A stretch of 64,000 nucleotides of DNA from Eucommia ulmoides. Its lineage: Eukaryota > Streptophyta > Magnoliopsida > Garryales > Eucommiaceae. Below are positions 24,850 through 38,200 of the stretch, piece after piece. The stretch's first letter is position 1. Each line of letters begins with the position of its first letter. The notes under the pieces were generated by a model, which saw only the letters and a program-made list of their open reading frames with translations, searched no databases and had not been told where the DNA came from. A program made the translations under genes and the position numbers. The stretch is taken from NCBI GenBank assembly GCA_016647705.1, contig CM028328.1, positions 39,842,501 through 39,906,500 of the forward strand. The letters run 5' to 3'.

Positions 24850-27349
24850 ATAAGAAAGTATAAAATTACCAATCTGATTAAATTCGGTATAAGTAAAAAT
24901 TTCAGGTCTATCTCAAAATTTCTAAAGTTAAGAGGGACTAAAATGATAATATTAAAAGTTAATTTTTCATGAAAATCACTTTTAATATGACTAAATTAGT
25001 TACTACCCTTCAACTTAAGAAAATTTCACTAATTACCTTTGTTTCCCGTTTTGACCCTTGAAACTTTTACTATCACCAATTTCGTCTATTTGACACCAAA
25101 ACTATTTCTTTAAATTTATTGTTTAAAGTAATAATCTCCAAGATATCAAGCCAAAGTATTTATTCCATGACAATCTAGTTACTTAAAGTAACTAATGCCT
25201 AAAGACATAGTACAAAACCAACAAAACCAAATGTCATCATGACAAGCAATCAAGGCCCATCAAATTATGGTCTAATCAAGCATTTAACGCATCATTAATG
25301 AGATCATTTAATGAAGAGATCTTATGAATATTTTTTTAGCAAAATATTTTGATGGAAACTTAGTTACTTGGAAGTAACTAACGGTTACAAATCTAACCGA
25401 ATTAATTTCCATCACATGAAGCATTTAAAGACCCATTAAGTTAATGTCCAAATTCTATCACATCAATGCATTAAATGCCCATAAAATCAATGTCAAGTCA
25501 TGGCATTAATGACTTGAATGGCCATCAATGACTATATTCAATGTATAGATTAAATGGCATTTAATGAAAGAAGATATTTCCAAATCAAGTAATTAGATTA
25601 CCATGAGTAACTAGTACTTACCAATCAAACCAAACCGGAAAACATCAAATCGAGAATTAAATGAGCATTTAATGGCCCATGTGCAAGCCTTAAATGGGCA
25701 ATGATGGTTTAGATATTTGCAAGATTTAGTAATCATTACCAAATCTAATGATTACTTAAGAAATCTAAGTAAATCTTCAACACATGGCTCTAACCCTAGC
25801 ATTAAATGACATTGTAGGGTCCTAGCTAGCCAAAATACTCCATGAGGAGCAGGTTGGGAATCCTGTGCGTTTCCCAGTATGCAGGGTACCCCAAGCCTAT
25901 AAATACCAACCTCTTTTCATTCCAAAATATTCTTGGACATTTCCCTTCTCTCTCTAGTTTCAAAATTCTTTCTCGGATCTTGGGATCTCCTAAGAATTTT
26001 TCTCCATAAACACACTTAAATCTTGCCAAAAAGACTTCAAAGAGGTGTTCTTGAGATTCTTATAACAAGATCTCAATAAATTATTGAGGAAAAACCAAGA
26101 ACAACGAAGAAGATCAAAAAAGGAGAAGAAAGAAAAACACTTAGGAAAAAACCAATCTTCTAAGTTAGGTAAGTCCTCTTAAACTCTCCTTTGATTTTGT
26201 TTTAATACCATTATATTACTTATATATAGTGTATTTGGGTAGTTCATATAGGCTTAGATCATGTACATAGTGTAAATACCATAGTTCGTATCAAAAACAT
26301 CAAGAACATATTAAGAACACCAAGAACATTATGATTGGTGCATAGCATCTTTGGCTCTATCAAGAACACATGAAACCAAACTTCAATGAACTCAAAACAA
26401 ACTTCCGATGAAACACTACTAATTATTAACTACTAACAACTAACATTTACTTTACTGTAATAGCTTAGATCATAGTCTGACCCATACCTCAGGCTTGGGG
26501 ACTAGCATTTTATATATATTACTTTGTCAAGACTCTTGTGGCTAAAAGTTGGAATAAATAGAGGACCTCTATTCCTTCGGAGATAAGTGTCCACCTTCTT
26601 CAGAAATATTTTTATCTTCGTAGTTACGAGTAGAACTAGTACGTATAAGATATATTTTCCTTTCCTTTGGGACTAGAAAAGTAAACCTAAATACTAAACT
26701 TACCTAAGTAAGTTCGCATGGAGTGTTTTTGGCAAAATTAAAAGTGTATATCCACTTAACATTGGTGCCATTTATATTCTTATCTCATAAAAAAAAAAAA
26801 AAAAAAAAAAATCATCTTGTCGAGATAAACTACGTTTTGACCTGATTCTCAACAAATTTGAGATACGTAACCAACCCTCATACTGGTTCGGTCTTCTGTT
26901 TAAATAAAATCAACTCGAGGCGAACTACATTTCGAACTGATTCTGCGTGAAAACCAGGATACGTAGGCAACCTTTAGAGGTTCAGTCGACATTAAAAATA
27001 AAATAAATAATTTCATTTAATCTGTTTTATTTGTTGTTGCTTTAAATAAATAAAGTTGTCTTGTTTCCTTACATAAAAAGACAAAAACATTGAAAAATAA
27101 GAATTATTATGTTAACCAAAACCGAATAAAGTTACTTAGACTATGTTTAAACATAAAGATTCACTTAAACTTAGGTACCGTCTTCGGACGGGTGTCTTGG
27201 AGTGCCTAACACCTTCCCCGAGAATAACCGACCCTTGAACTCAAAAGAAATCTTTGATAAAGACCAATTGTTTTTTAGTGGGTCATTTCAAAATAAAAAT
27301 TATTTTCTAAAAATCCCGGTGATCTAGCACATCATTTAACTCAATGTTA
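24850..27349 (+). repeat. Partial Tat/Ogre-like LTR on the + strand
   Basis: Reads like the reverse complement of the 893-4392 LTR: the block ctcaaaatttctaaagttaag near 24915, the promoter-like cctataaataccaacc near 25896 followed by a CT-rich and aag-rich leader, inverted copies of the gaactac..gattctc..tacgta phrase (26820-26990), and the end block cggacgggtgtcttggagtg..ctagcaca. The primer-site-like gtggcgactcc follows at 27351. Fossil, non-coding. Confidence 0.55.
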
Positions 27350-27540
27350 GGTGGCGACTCCATGTTTTAAATAAATCTCGGCCCAAAGAACATTTTCAAA
27401 ATCGGTGCCTAGAAAAGCCCCTGAAATTAGTTTTCTAAACTGAACGGATTTTTTAGGATTCCAAGAGGAAGGAAACGAAACCTTGTTTTTCTCTTTTTCT
27501 TATTATCTTCTTCATTTGTTTTCAAAATCCAGGGTGCATT
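27350..27540 (+). mobile_element. Leader of the + strand Tat/Ogre-like copy
   Basis: Begins with the primer-site-like gtggcgactcc and the conserved phrase atcggtgcctagaaaagc. It gives way at about 27540 to a block whose features are in the opposite orientation. Confidence 0.5.
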
Positions 27541-30500
27541 AGCTGGGGTGGTGATAATATTTGTGGTGAAATATGCCCCAACCCAAGGCAAGGGAAGTGG
27601 AGATTGGCTTCGTCTCAGGAAGACCTAATAGTGTGACTCACGCTCAGGCTCATTCCGAGATGGTAGTCGATGAAGGTGAACTTTTTTAGGAAGTCAAAAC
27701 TGGTAAAGTATGTGCCAACTCATGTTGGGGGTGATGAAAAATGAAGATAGACTTCTCTCGGGCAAGTTAAACCAATCATAGTACGCCCCAACTTGTGATC
27801 GTGGGTAATAAAAAATGAAGTCATACTTCTTTTGGGGAGGATGATCATTCGTGAAGTGGGCCCTAATTTGTCATTGCTACGACATTTTGACTACGATGTG
27901 ACCAAAAATGCATGAGCTTGTTCATGCAGTTTGTTGTGCATCGATGATTTGTTTCATTTGACGGTCGAACCTGCATAGGTTGCCTACATATCCTGATTTT
28001 CGATCAGGAATCTAGTCGAGACATAGTTTGTCTCTAAAATGATGTTTTTCTTTTGTTTTATCTGGACGACCGAACCCGCATGGGTTGCCTACATATCCTA
28101 ATTTTCACCAGGAATCATATCGAAAAGTAGTTCACTGATGTCTTTCTAAGGTTTGTAGCAAAGACATGTCATGTGTTTCTTAAATAAAGTCATGGAACTT
28201 TCCTAGGATAAAACGTGCCCCGACACATACTGGGGAATAGGGAACAAAGTCGTGAAGTTGACTTTTAATGAGATTGCCTCCCCGGATTCTCGACCAAGGG
28301 TAAATGGCTTATGAATGCAGGATATCAATCCTTATTAATAGTGGTACCAGGGTTGGTTACCATTTCCTTCTTTTTTTTCTTTGGATTAATGCGTGGATTC
28401 CCTTTTGTTGTAGGAAACGTATTTACTCTCCTGTATTCAAAACACAAAAAGAGTTAGATAGAAAGAAACTCATGTCCTTCTCATCTTCCTTTATCTAGCG
28501 CTTGATTTGATTGTTGTTGACATCTTGGAAATGGCTTTGTTATCCTTTTCTTGTCTTTAGAAATGTTTGCACTCTTGTACCTTTCCTTTATGTATACTCT
28601 ATCACGACATATCAAAATCTTCCGATGTTAAATGGCTGAATTTGTTGGGCGAAACGAGGATTCCCTTATTCCCCACTTCTCATCGAAAATTATTGCGACT
28701 GAACAATCTTTACTAAAATATTCTAGATGACCCTCTTGTTTTTTTTTCTTGGTTTTAGAATCGGTTGGCTAAATGGTTGGTATTGGTATTGTCTGGGAAT
28801 TTCTTTATTTCACATTGGTGATATGGGTCCCTTGAGACGGCAAGACATTTTTTTCGAGGGTTAACACTTTTTTTCTTTCTTCGGCTCTTGTCACCTGCTC
28901 TTTGCCTTATCTGTATTCAAGTGTTAGTTATATGAGAAAAATATCATATGAAAAATCAGAAGTTATAATCACTTAAATTGATGCTTCAAGTTCCAAATGT
29001 ATATTTATTTATTTTTGAAGTCACTCATCTTGGGAAATACAATCTTTAAATTGGTCATTTATTAGAAACTTATAGATTTCTAACAAATTCTAATATTTCT
29101 TCCTTTGACGATCAAAGAACTCCGAATTACCAGTCGAACTCCTTGGTTCTTCAACTTTTCCCAGAATTAATGATTATTTAGGCAAAACGAGAATGATCAG
29201 TTTTCCCTTTTTTATTGTTATTATTTTTTCATTATGTGCCATTTTTTCCCTCAGTGTCTTTCAAGGTTTTCACTAAGGCCGACTTTCACATTTTTTTTGC
29301 ACCTTAGCGCCCTTTCAAGTTTTCACTGGGTCAGTGGTTTTGTATCTTGATACGATCCTTATGTTCTTGCCTGCAGAGCCCTTTCAGGTTTTTCGCCACA
29401 ACCTCGGGTCACATATTTTTTACTCTTTTTTTCCCTCACTACCTTTCGATGATGAGTCTGGGTTTATATTATATTTTTCAGTGGTAGTATTTCTTAATCT
29501 CATCAGAATTGATGGGTTCCGGGAACTCTTCTTCATCCATCTCTTGTAGTATTATTGTTCCGTGATCCAAGACTTTCTTGATGATAGACGGACCTTCCCC
29601 AGCTTGATGCGAAAATCCCTTTGGCTTCCTCTTGAAATGCTAAAATTTCTTTAATACTATTTCACCCGGTATGTAAACTCGTTGGAGATGTCTTATTGTA
29701 GGTCCTAGCCATTCTTTAACGATAGTACTATCCATGACAAATGGTGGTGAGTCTATTTTCATCTATTAGGCACAACTGGTCAAGCCTTTAGTGTTCCTAT
29801 TCAGTTTCATCCATTTTGGCCTCCATCAGGATTTTTAAATCTCTACTTCTGTCGGGATCACAGCCTCTGTTCCATATACTAAGGAGTGGTTCTTGTTAAT
29901 GTCTTGACTGACGTTCGGTATGCCATAAAAGCAAATGGGACCATTTCATCCCATTCCTTGTGATCATCGATCATATTCTTCAAAATTTTCTTGATGTTTT
30001 TATTGTCAGCTTCTAATGCTCCATTCATCTTGGGACAATAGGACGTGGAGTTCTTGTGCTCGACTTTAAATTGGGCACAAAGGGTTTTCATCAGCCCTCC
30101 TTTGAGGTTATGAGCATTGTCCGTTATCGGGACTTGTGACACTCCATAGTGTGACAAGATGTTTTCTTTAACGAATCGAGTTGTAATTTTCTGAGTTATA
30201 TGAGTGAGCGAGACGGCTTCCACTCATTTAGTGAAGTAGTCAGTAGCTACCAAGATGAAACAACGTCCACTTGGCGCTATTGGTGTAATCGGACTAATGG
30301 CATCCATTTTCCACATCGAAAAAGGCCATGGAGCTGCCAAACAATGCAGCTGTGACGGTGATAGGTGGATATGTTCTCCGTGTACTTTGCATTTATGACA
30401 TTTTTGTACAAATTCTATGCAATCACCTTCCATCGTTAGTCAAAAGTGACTAGTTCGAAAAAATTCTTGGTCAGCATAAACCCACTCATGTGCAGTCCAC

Positions 30501-30770
30501 AAACTCCACTATGTACTTCTTTCATTGAGTGTATTGCCTCTATGGCAACTACACATCGCAATAGACCCTTCTCCAATGATCTTTTATACAATGTTTCTCA
30601 CTTAGGAAAAACTGACAAGCCAATCTTCGCAAAGTTCTTCGACTTAGGCTATCATTTCCTTCAAGGTATTCTCGATTTTTCAGGAACCTCTAGATATCCG
30701 TGTACCAAGATTCTCGTTTCTTGTTCTTTGCCATATATAATCATATTAATTCATGTAGCTTCCTGATTTA
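27541..30770 (-). mobile_element. Tat-lineage Gypsy fragment with integrase
   Basis: The integrase lies on the - strand at about 29830-30433. A zinc-binding part (KCHKCKVHGEHIH) is followed by the catalytic core start (FSMWKMDAISPI, FILVATDYFTK) and the core end (NGALEADNKNIKKILKNM, then a GTEAV-type phrase), typical of the Tat/Ogre lineage. The lower-coordinate half (27.55-29.6 kb) is non-coding and has the ggttgcctacatatcc phrases (27.98, 28.09 kb) and hairpin phrases. A + strand open stretch at 30446-30766 is probably part of the same remnant. Broken fossil, several breaks. Confidence 0.65.
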
Positions 30771-30779
30771 TTCCCATAT

Positions 30780-31445
30780 TCATACCATTTGCATTGGTAC
30801 GTTTAAATTAAAATTATTTTGCATAAAAATCATTCAAATCGTTTAAGGTCATTTCATTATGAAATTAAATACACTTTTGCATAAATAAAAATAAATTCAT
30901 GTCATGCTAGTTAATATCAGCATACTTTGCATTCAGATTCATACTTTTAAATTTTCGTAATTCATTTAGTTTAGTTTGCCCATTTAAGTTAAAAAAAATT
31001 TCATTGGAAACATATAAAAAAACTACCCCCCGGGAACCATATTTGTCAAATCCTTTAATATTTGATAAGAGATCATACTGAGGGAACATTTCAAAAAAAA
31101 TGCCAAAAATTTGTCTCGCCTTAATTTGAAAAACATTAAAAAAATATTATAAGAAGGAAAAGATTTCAAAATAAAATAAAACGTTCGGAATTAAACTAAT
31201 TGGACTTAATTAGATATAAGGTATCGTTTTTGAACGGGCGTCTTAAGGTGCCTAACACTTTCTTCGAGCGTAACTGACCCCCCGAGCTCTTTAAATGAAT
31301 ATTTGGTTTAACCGGATTTTTTTTCCAAAATTTCGGTGACCTCGCACACCATATAAATCCAATGTTAGATAGCGACTCCTTATTTTTTAAAATGACTTAA
31401 GTACCTTTTTTGAGAAAACCGACACTTTTAAAAAACCCTTGTCCT
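30780..31445 (+). repeat. LTR end and leader of another + strand Tat/Ogre-like copy
   Basis: Repeats the boundary pattern aacgggcgtcttaaggtgcc .. gacctcgcacacc .. gttagatagcgactcc (about 31230-31380). Only the LTR tail and about 80 bp of leader are recognised. Confidence 0.45.
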
Positions 31446-31847
31446 TTTAAAGCTTAATATTTCATATCCTTTAATTTTTGAAAAATCGGAGCTCGCCAGG
31501 TGGTCGTCGTTGTGGTGGACACACGGGATGGTTGAAGCCAGTTTGGTGGTGGGAACATCGCGGTGGCGGTCGATTTGGTGGCGTCGGCTTTAGTGGTGCG
31601 GAGAGAGAGAGAGAGAACTGGGCTTAGGAGAGAGTTCTTTTTGACCCGGGAGAGTATTTTTTTTTTTTCCAAATAATGATACGAAGGAAAAATGGAGTTT
31701 CCTTAAAGAATTATTGTAATTTGGTATTTATACAGTTTCTTTCTTGGGTCATGTAGCCTGTCATATTAAGTAATTAAAAGTGAAATGAGCGCCAATTATC
31801 CTTAAATAATAAACCAAAATATATTATTTCAACAAAGAACAACTGCT
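31446..31847. other. Unassigned stretch downstream of CYP97B
   Basis: A short - strand open stretch (31454-31672) rich in Ser/Thr/Lys has no recognisable domain and includes a GA run at 31600-31614. Probably not a gene. No other feature seen. Confidence 0.35.
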
Positions 31848-32095
31848 TTAGCGACCTAATGTCGTATACTTATTGGGAGAGGTCAATCTGGTCGTAGTGG
31901 AGCTTTCTAAGGAATCATATTCTTTTGGAAGGTCATTAATAATGTATAGGATTAGATCTTCACCACCAAAGATAACACTAGTAGTTCTGGTGATCATCTG
32001 ATCAACAAAATATTTGATACGATCAATACATTCAGTCCAAGCATCCAAACTATTATCAGAATTGACAAAAGTCTAATAATCCCAATAGTCTAATC
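31848..32095 (-). mobile_element. Copia gag fragment
   Basis: The - strand reading contains DLILYIINDLPKEYDSL, the signature of the UBN2/gag region of Copia polyproteins (DLILYVLNGLPxEYD type). It is a short broken scrap just past the 3' end of CYP97B. Confidence 0.65.
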
Positions 32096-32238
32096 CCACT
32101 GGTACAAAGGAGGACCAAGTTATGGATGAAGTCAAATATCAACATTCAGAATCTGAATACAATCTTTCCACATCAAAAGAGGATAGAAGCCTCCTGTATG
32201 ACCTTCAAAAGTGACAGCTTAGCTTCATAATTCAACAT

Positions 32239-35200
32239 TCATCTCTTCTTCAATGTGCACCATAGCCCGCTCTTGGTATGTATAGTTGCACCAGTCACGA
32301 GGTCCACAGATTCAGGAGACCCTTTTAGTTCGATATCAAACTTCTGCAACAACATTGCCAATGCCACAGTTGACTCCATGAGTGCAAATTGGTCCCCGAC
32401 ACACTTTCTCGGTCCACCACCAAAAGGCAAGAAGGCAAAATCCGATATAATCTGATTAGATAAACCATAAAACATTTAGAACTTCAAAGAAAACAAAATA
32501 AAGAAATCACGTAAATAGTCAGTATATTCCAAGTGACCTCGTTAGGATATAGAGCTCCAGGGCTCCGAGATGGATCAAAGCCAGCCCAGCCTTCAATTCC
32601 ATTATTCTCTTTTCGCACAAGAAACCTCTCTGGTTCAAACTCATGGGGTTTGTCCCAAAAATATGGGGATCTATGGAGATTATATACCTGCTTCAATCAA
32701 AATTTGTGTTCATAACAGAAACGTACTGATCAAAGAAAAAACAAAGAAAACCCATAGGTTGGATCTCAAGGGTAGCGCATGGTAATTGTTTCTATTCCCA
32801 GAAACAGAAAAATAGAATTAAAACAACATGTTTCCATACTCCCCCATTTAAAAACAATCTTAGGACACAACAAACCTTTTTTTTTTCAGGGAAATAAAAC
32901 CCAAATCAGAAGGGGCTGAAATTGGAAATGAAAACAAAACAGCAAGCAATCACCACCTACGCATCTATGTCGTAACTAGTTTATTTCACATTGCAATGAA
33001 AAAAACAAAAAGATAAAGAAATGCACAGCCCCCAAGACATACATCATGCATAGATAACAAGCTAGCAAGTCTATATACTTCAGGCTCGAGAGAAAAGATT
33101 TATCCACTTACAGAGATAAAGATGTCGGTGCCAGCTGCTATTTCATACCCATCTTTGTCACCCTTATAACCTCCTGCACAATTGAAATGAAGTTCAGGCC
33201 ACCCTCAATAACACTACATATGACCCAGACTAAGGTGCCCTCCCTTTTTGATAAACATATTGTCTATGTACTACGACCTTATTTTTGATAAAACGATGAA
33301 GGGGTTACTGTTAAATATGTTTTCATGTCTCTTTTCTTCCCTTCCTCACTTGCAACAAACAAAAGAGCACAAGTACAAGAAAACCATATTAAACTATGAC
33401 GAACATATAGAATCCCGCAGTTGAATTCAGTGACCAAAAAACTATTAAAAGAAAATAAACAAAATTCAGATTCTAGTCAGATCTTAGGGACATCACCCGT
33501 GCCAAGAGACTATTTAGGAAGCAAATATGAAGAGAGAGAGAGAAGCATGTGCATAATCAACAACTGAACAGTTTCTTTTTCTTTTTTTTTCTTGTAATAT
33601 ATTTCGTTAAAAGTCTAAGGACTTGATATTACAACCAAAAAGGAAAAAAAAAAAAAAAAAATTATTACTACAAGATGAGGTCCAAGCCACTAACTAAATA
33701 GTATAGCTAACAAGAAGCTCTAACTAAAATACTACATATCAAAATCAGCAAATAAGAATTTGAAAATTCTGTATTCCCTGAGCATACGAGGCCCCTCCAA
33801 GTATACACTCCCAACAAACAAAAGCAGAAGAGCCTCAAAGTAAAATACGAAATTATTCTTTCAAGACTATATTATTTTGAGAGCAAGTTCGCGAATGCAC
33901 CATGCTTGGGGTTGGAAACCCAATTCACAGTACTGGTAGTTCGCCATATTCATGCAACCTTCATCTAGCACCTAATAGATTTTTTCTTAAGTGTCCAAAA
34001 GCCAAAATGATCAATAAAGAAACAGTTCAGGTAATTCCCTTTCTTTCTATTTGTTTCAAATATCATGTGCAAAAAATACTTTCTTCTTCACTTTGCCTTC
34101 TCGGTTACATAAACATGTAGACCTTCACTTTTCAGTTTCAGGCACCTAGTTTCGAGATCTCCAACCCCACCCCAGCAAAATAAAAATAAAAAAGGAACGA
34201 AAAGGAAACTTAGTAGGCAAATGTTTTGAAAGGCATGTCATGTTGCAGAACTCAGACTAAACCTTAAGAAGCATTTACTTCTAGTTTTAGTTTTCAATAC
34301 AATAAATGATCTTTCGCAATATTTAAATTCAAAATTCAACTTTATGTCTTATTAAGGATAACTTTTACCTGGTAGTAAATCTGATTTGAGGGCACGTCTA
34401 ATCAGCAATGGAGGCTGAGGATATAAACGTAAGGACTCCACAACAATAAGTCTTAAGTACCTATAAAAATCCAAATAGAGTATAAAAAACATGAAAAAGA
34501 AAAAGAAAAAATGGAATTTAGAAACTAATGGATCTCAAAATTTAGAATACTAAACCTCTGGAATTGTAAACTTCCAGAAATTTGGAAGTGGAATTTTAAA
34601 TTAATATATATATATATATATATATATAAGATCTTTTTGTTTAAATAATTCGATCAATCGGTCCATTGGCAAAAGCCCTTTTAAAATTGTGCATGGGTTC
34701 TCCCCCCGCCAACCTGTTGACCTCATTTCCTTGCCCCCCGATTCTCTCCTTTCTGAGACTGCTGAATCATTTAACCAACATATTCATGATCTTCATGCTA
34801 ACATTAGATGCAAGATAGCTGTGAGTAATGAAAATTACAAGCTTCTTGTTGATGTGCACCGTAGGAATGATGAATTTAAGAAGAGTGAGTATATAATGGT
34901 TCGAGTTCGCCCTGAACAATACCCAAAACACTCCTTTAAGAAACTACATGCTAGAGCTACGAGGCCGCACCATATTCTCCATAGACTTGGATTTAATGCT
35001 TATTTACTTGATTTACCATCTCATATGCATATTAGTCGTGTTTTTAATGTGGAAGACTTGCTACCTTATCGAGGCACATTCGAGCCTCTAATTTTTTCCA
35101 CAGGTACTCTACCTGGGAAAGATGATAATTCGTCTGAGCCAACACCTAAGCTACCCCATCTGCCACCATATAGAGATGATCAAATTGAAGAGGTGTTAGA

Positions 35201-38200
35201 AGACGAGATCATTGGCTCGTCACAAGGTGGATACCAAAGGTATCTTGTCAAATGGAAGGGTCGACCATTCTCAGATGCTACGTGGATTCTAGACGAGGAG
35301 TTAAGACGACTTGCACATGACCTCTTGGAGCAATACCATTCTTGTAACTCTCCGGAGACGAGTTCTTTTCAGCCGGGCAGAATTGATGGGGATCTACCAA
35401 GGCCACCGCTTCAAACTTATGTACAGCGGAGGCAAAAAAATCATTAGTCTTTTTTTCTGCAATAGTTAATTATATTTATAGCTAATAAAGTAGCTGTTAT
35501 TCCAACAAGTAGCCATTATTCTTATTTCGGCTAGTAGCCATTAAAGTAGCCATTATTTATTTTGTCAAGTAGCCGTTATTGTTTGCCTACATAATGAGGC
35601 TTTATTGTAATAGAAAGACATCTTTTATTAATTGATTATTGAATTATTTGAGCAAGATTCTTTTTTTTATTATTAATTTTTATTTTATTTTTTTTCAATT
35701 GGCCTCCTTCATCAGGTATGGATATAGAAACATCTTAAACACACAAATGAACATTCTATATTTAAGCTGTAGTATGAATTAGTCTTCAAATACCTTTATC
35801 TTGAGGGATTCACCGTCTAAAGGTTTTAGGTTTGGAACACTTGAGAAACATCGAACCTTTTTCAATAGATATATTATTTATCAAATGGTGAAAAGATATT
35901 TGGATTACAGTTGTATATTTAATGGAGCATTTTGATTTTTGAGAAGTTTTATTCCATGTTTCCGATAAATGAATTTTATGTATTGCTAAAAGAATTGAGT
36001 ACAAGCTATTTGAGGTTTGATTACGAAGGAAATGGGATTGGATTGAGGTTCTTACATGACGTGACATGATGGGAGGGAGTTCGGTGGGAAGTTGTTACTA
36101 AGAAGCATAGAATCACGAATCCGACTTAGGAGTCTGACCATTTTAGAAACTTTTGGTAACGGTTTGATCTGTAACAATATAGAGAATGTGATACTTAACT
36201 TTCACTGTAATAACTTCCATTCATTATATGTTGACTAAAGACATAATATAGAAAAAGCATGGGTAAGAACTTTAAGCATTTAATAAGGTCAATTTTATCA
36301 TCTTTTTTGAACTTTTCTCGACATTCACAATAAAAGCATACACATGTTAAATCTTAGAACCTATATCGAAGTTGAAACTAGAGATCAATATTGCTAGCTA
36401 ACTTTATGGTGATGAAGTGACTCATCAAGGGGATACCCACCTTAAATGTCGCAGTCAATGAGAGGGCATATACGGTATGGACAATCATAAAGGTAGATTT
36501 CAAATAGTTGTTTTCTTTACTGAATCACTGATAGAAGAACATGGATTATCGTGACATACTCTAATTTCTTGAGCGACTCTACCGTTGGCTTCCCTTGACC
36601 AATGACATCATCAATCTCCGCCTGGGCTTTCCTCATTTTGGATGGTTTCTGCACAACAGCAATTCATCATACATTAGATTGACCATTCTTGATCCAAGAT
36701 TTATTTGCAATTAACACTAACAGATCTGAAAGTGAGTTGTGGTAAACCGTACTTGTGCAAGCAAGAAAACTGCCCAAGTAAGAACAGCCGCTGTAGTCTC
36801 ATGGCCAGCGATAAGCATTGTCATCAGGTCATCTCTTAGCTGTTGAATAAAAATATGAATGAAATGTCAAAGAGAACTTTGAGGAAGAATAAACTTGGAC
36901 GGTCAACCATGAGTAAACTTCTTGTACTTAAGAGTGGGTACTCGTAAGAAGTATAAAAATTTATGAAAGAAAAACAAAAGAAAAAGTAAAATGCATCATA
37001 TTTTAGTGTATAAAAAGGTACTTTCTTCTGGAATAAGTAAGTAGATGATGGTACATTTTCTCAAACACCCAAACATTGGCAGTTGGTTGAAGGCACAGCC
37101 ATAACCTTCACAAGAACACAACCATTTACACAGATTTTCAACCAACTTATGGGTAGGGGAAATTATGGACCTCAGTTGCAAGAGCCTCCTAAAATGGTCA
37201 CGCTCCTATGTCAGACTCCCGATTATTCCCTTCTAACTGAGAATCCACACCAAACTCACTCCAAACATGTTAGAACTTGCTCCCACCGCGTTTCTATCAT
37301 AACTTTTAAAGTAAAAGAAGAGACAAGAATGAGACAGCTTGACTTGAGTAATCAGTTGTTTATAATAAAATATGTGCAATACAAGAAAACCCTACTATAA
37401 TACAAAAAAACCCAACTATAAAAGCAAAGACTAAATTACCCTCCAACAATCGTCGAGTTGGATCATATATATCGTAAATAGATTTTATCCTAGAACCTCC
37501 ATGTGGCTTAGTAAATAGATCTGCTAAGTGATCAATAGAATTGAGGTGTCGAGTATGGATCAACTTCCAAAATAGCTTCTCTCGAATGAAGTGGCAACCA
37601 ACCTCAATGTGACTTTTTTACTCGAACCCAAGTTCTTCTGGCATATATATCAAGTAGTTAAACTCACAAGTGGTATGCGCCATACCTCGGTATTCTAATT
37701 CAGCAATTGAGTAGGCCAGGCCACCACAATTTGTTTCTTATTCTTCCAAGAGTATAGATTACCTCCAAATACAAAATAGCCTGTAGTGGATATTCTACCT
37801 GAATGTGATCCAACCCAATCAACACTTGTGTATCCCTTTACGTGAGTGTGGCTATGTTTCTGATATAACAACCCACACCTGATGCATTTTTCATATGTCT
37901 AAGAATTGATTGGCTCAAACTCGAAATGTATACTGGCTAGAAACTTCAGGATGACCATCTTTTTCAGTTGCTTCTGTATAATGTTACCATCGGAAAACAA
38001 TATGAGAAAAACATTCCTCTTTTCATAAAAGCGTTGAAGCGTGACAAAGTACTTGGTAACAATTTTATATCTTGTTAGTCATGAAAGTACTCAACCGACA
38101 TACGTCACACTCGAGTAACATTATTGGCAAACAACATAAGCACCAATTCCCCGTAACTCTTTATAGGTGTCGACATGGCCGCACATGCCTGCAACCTAGG

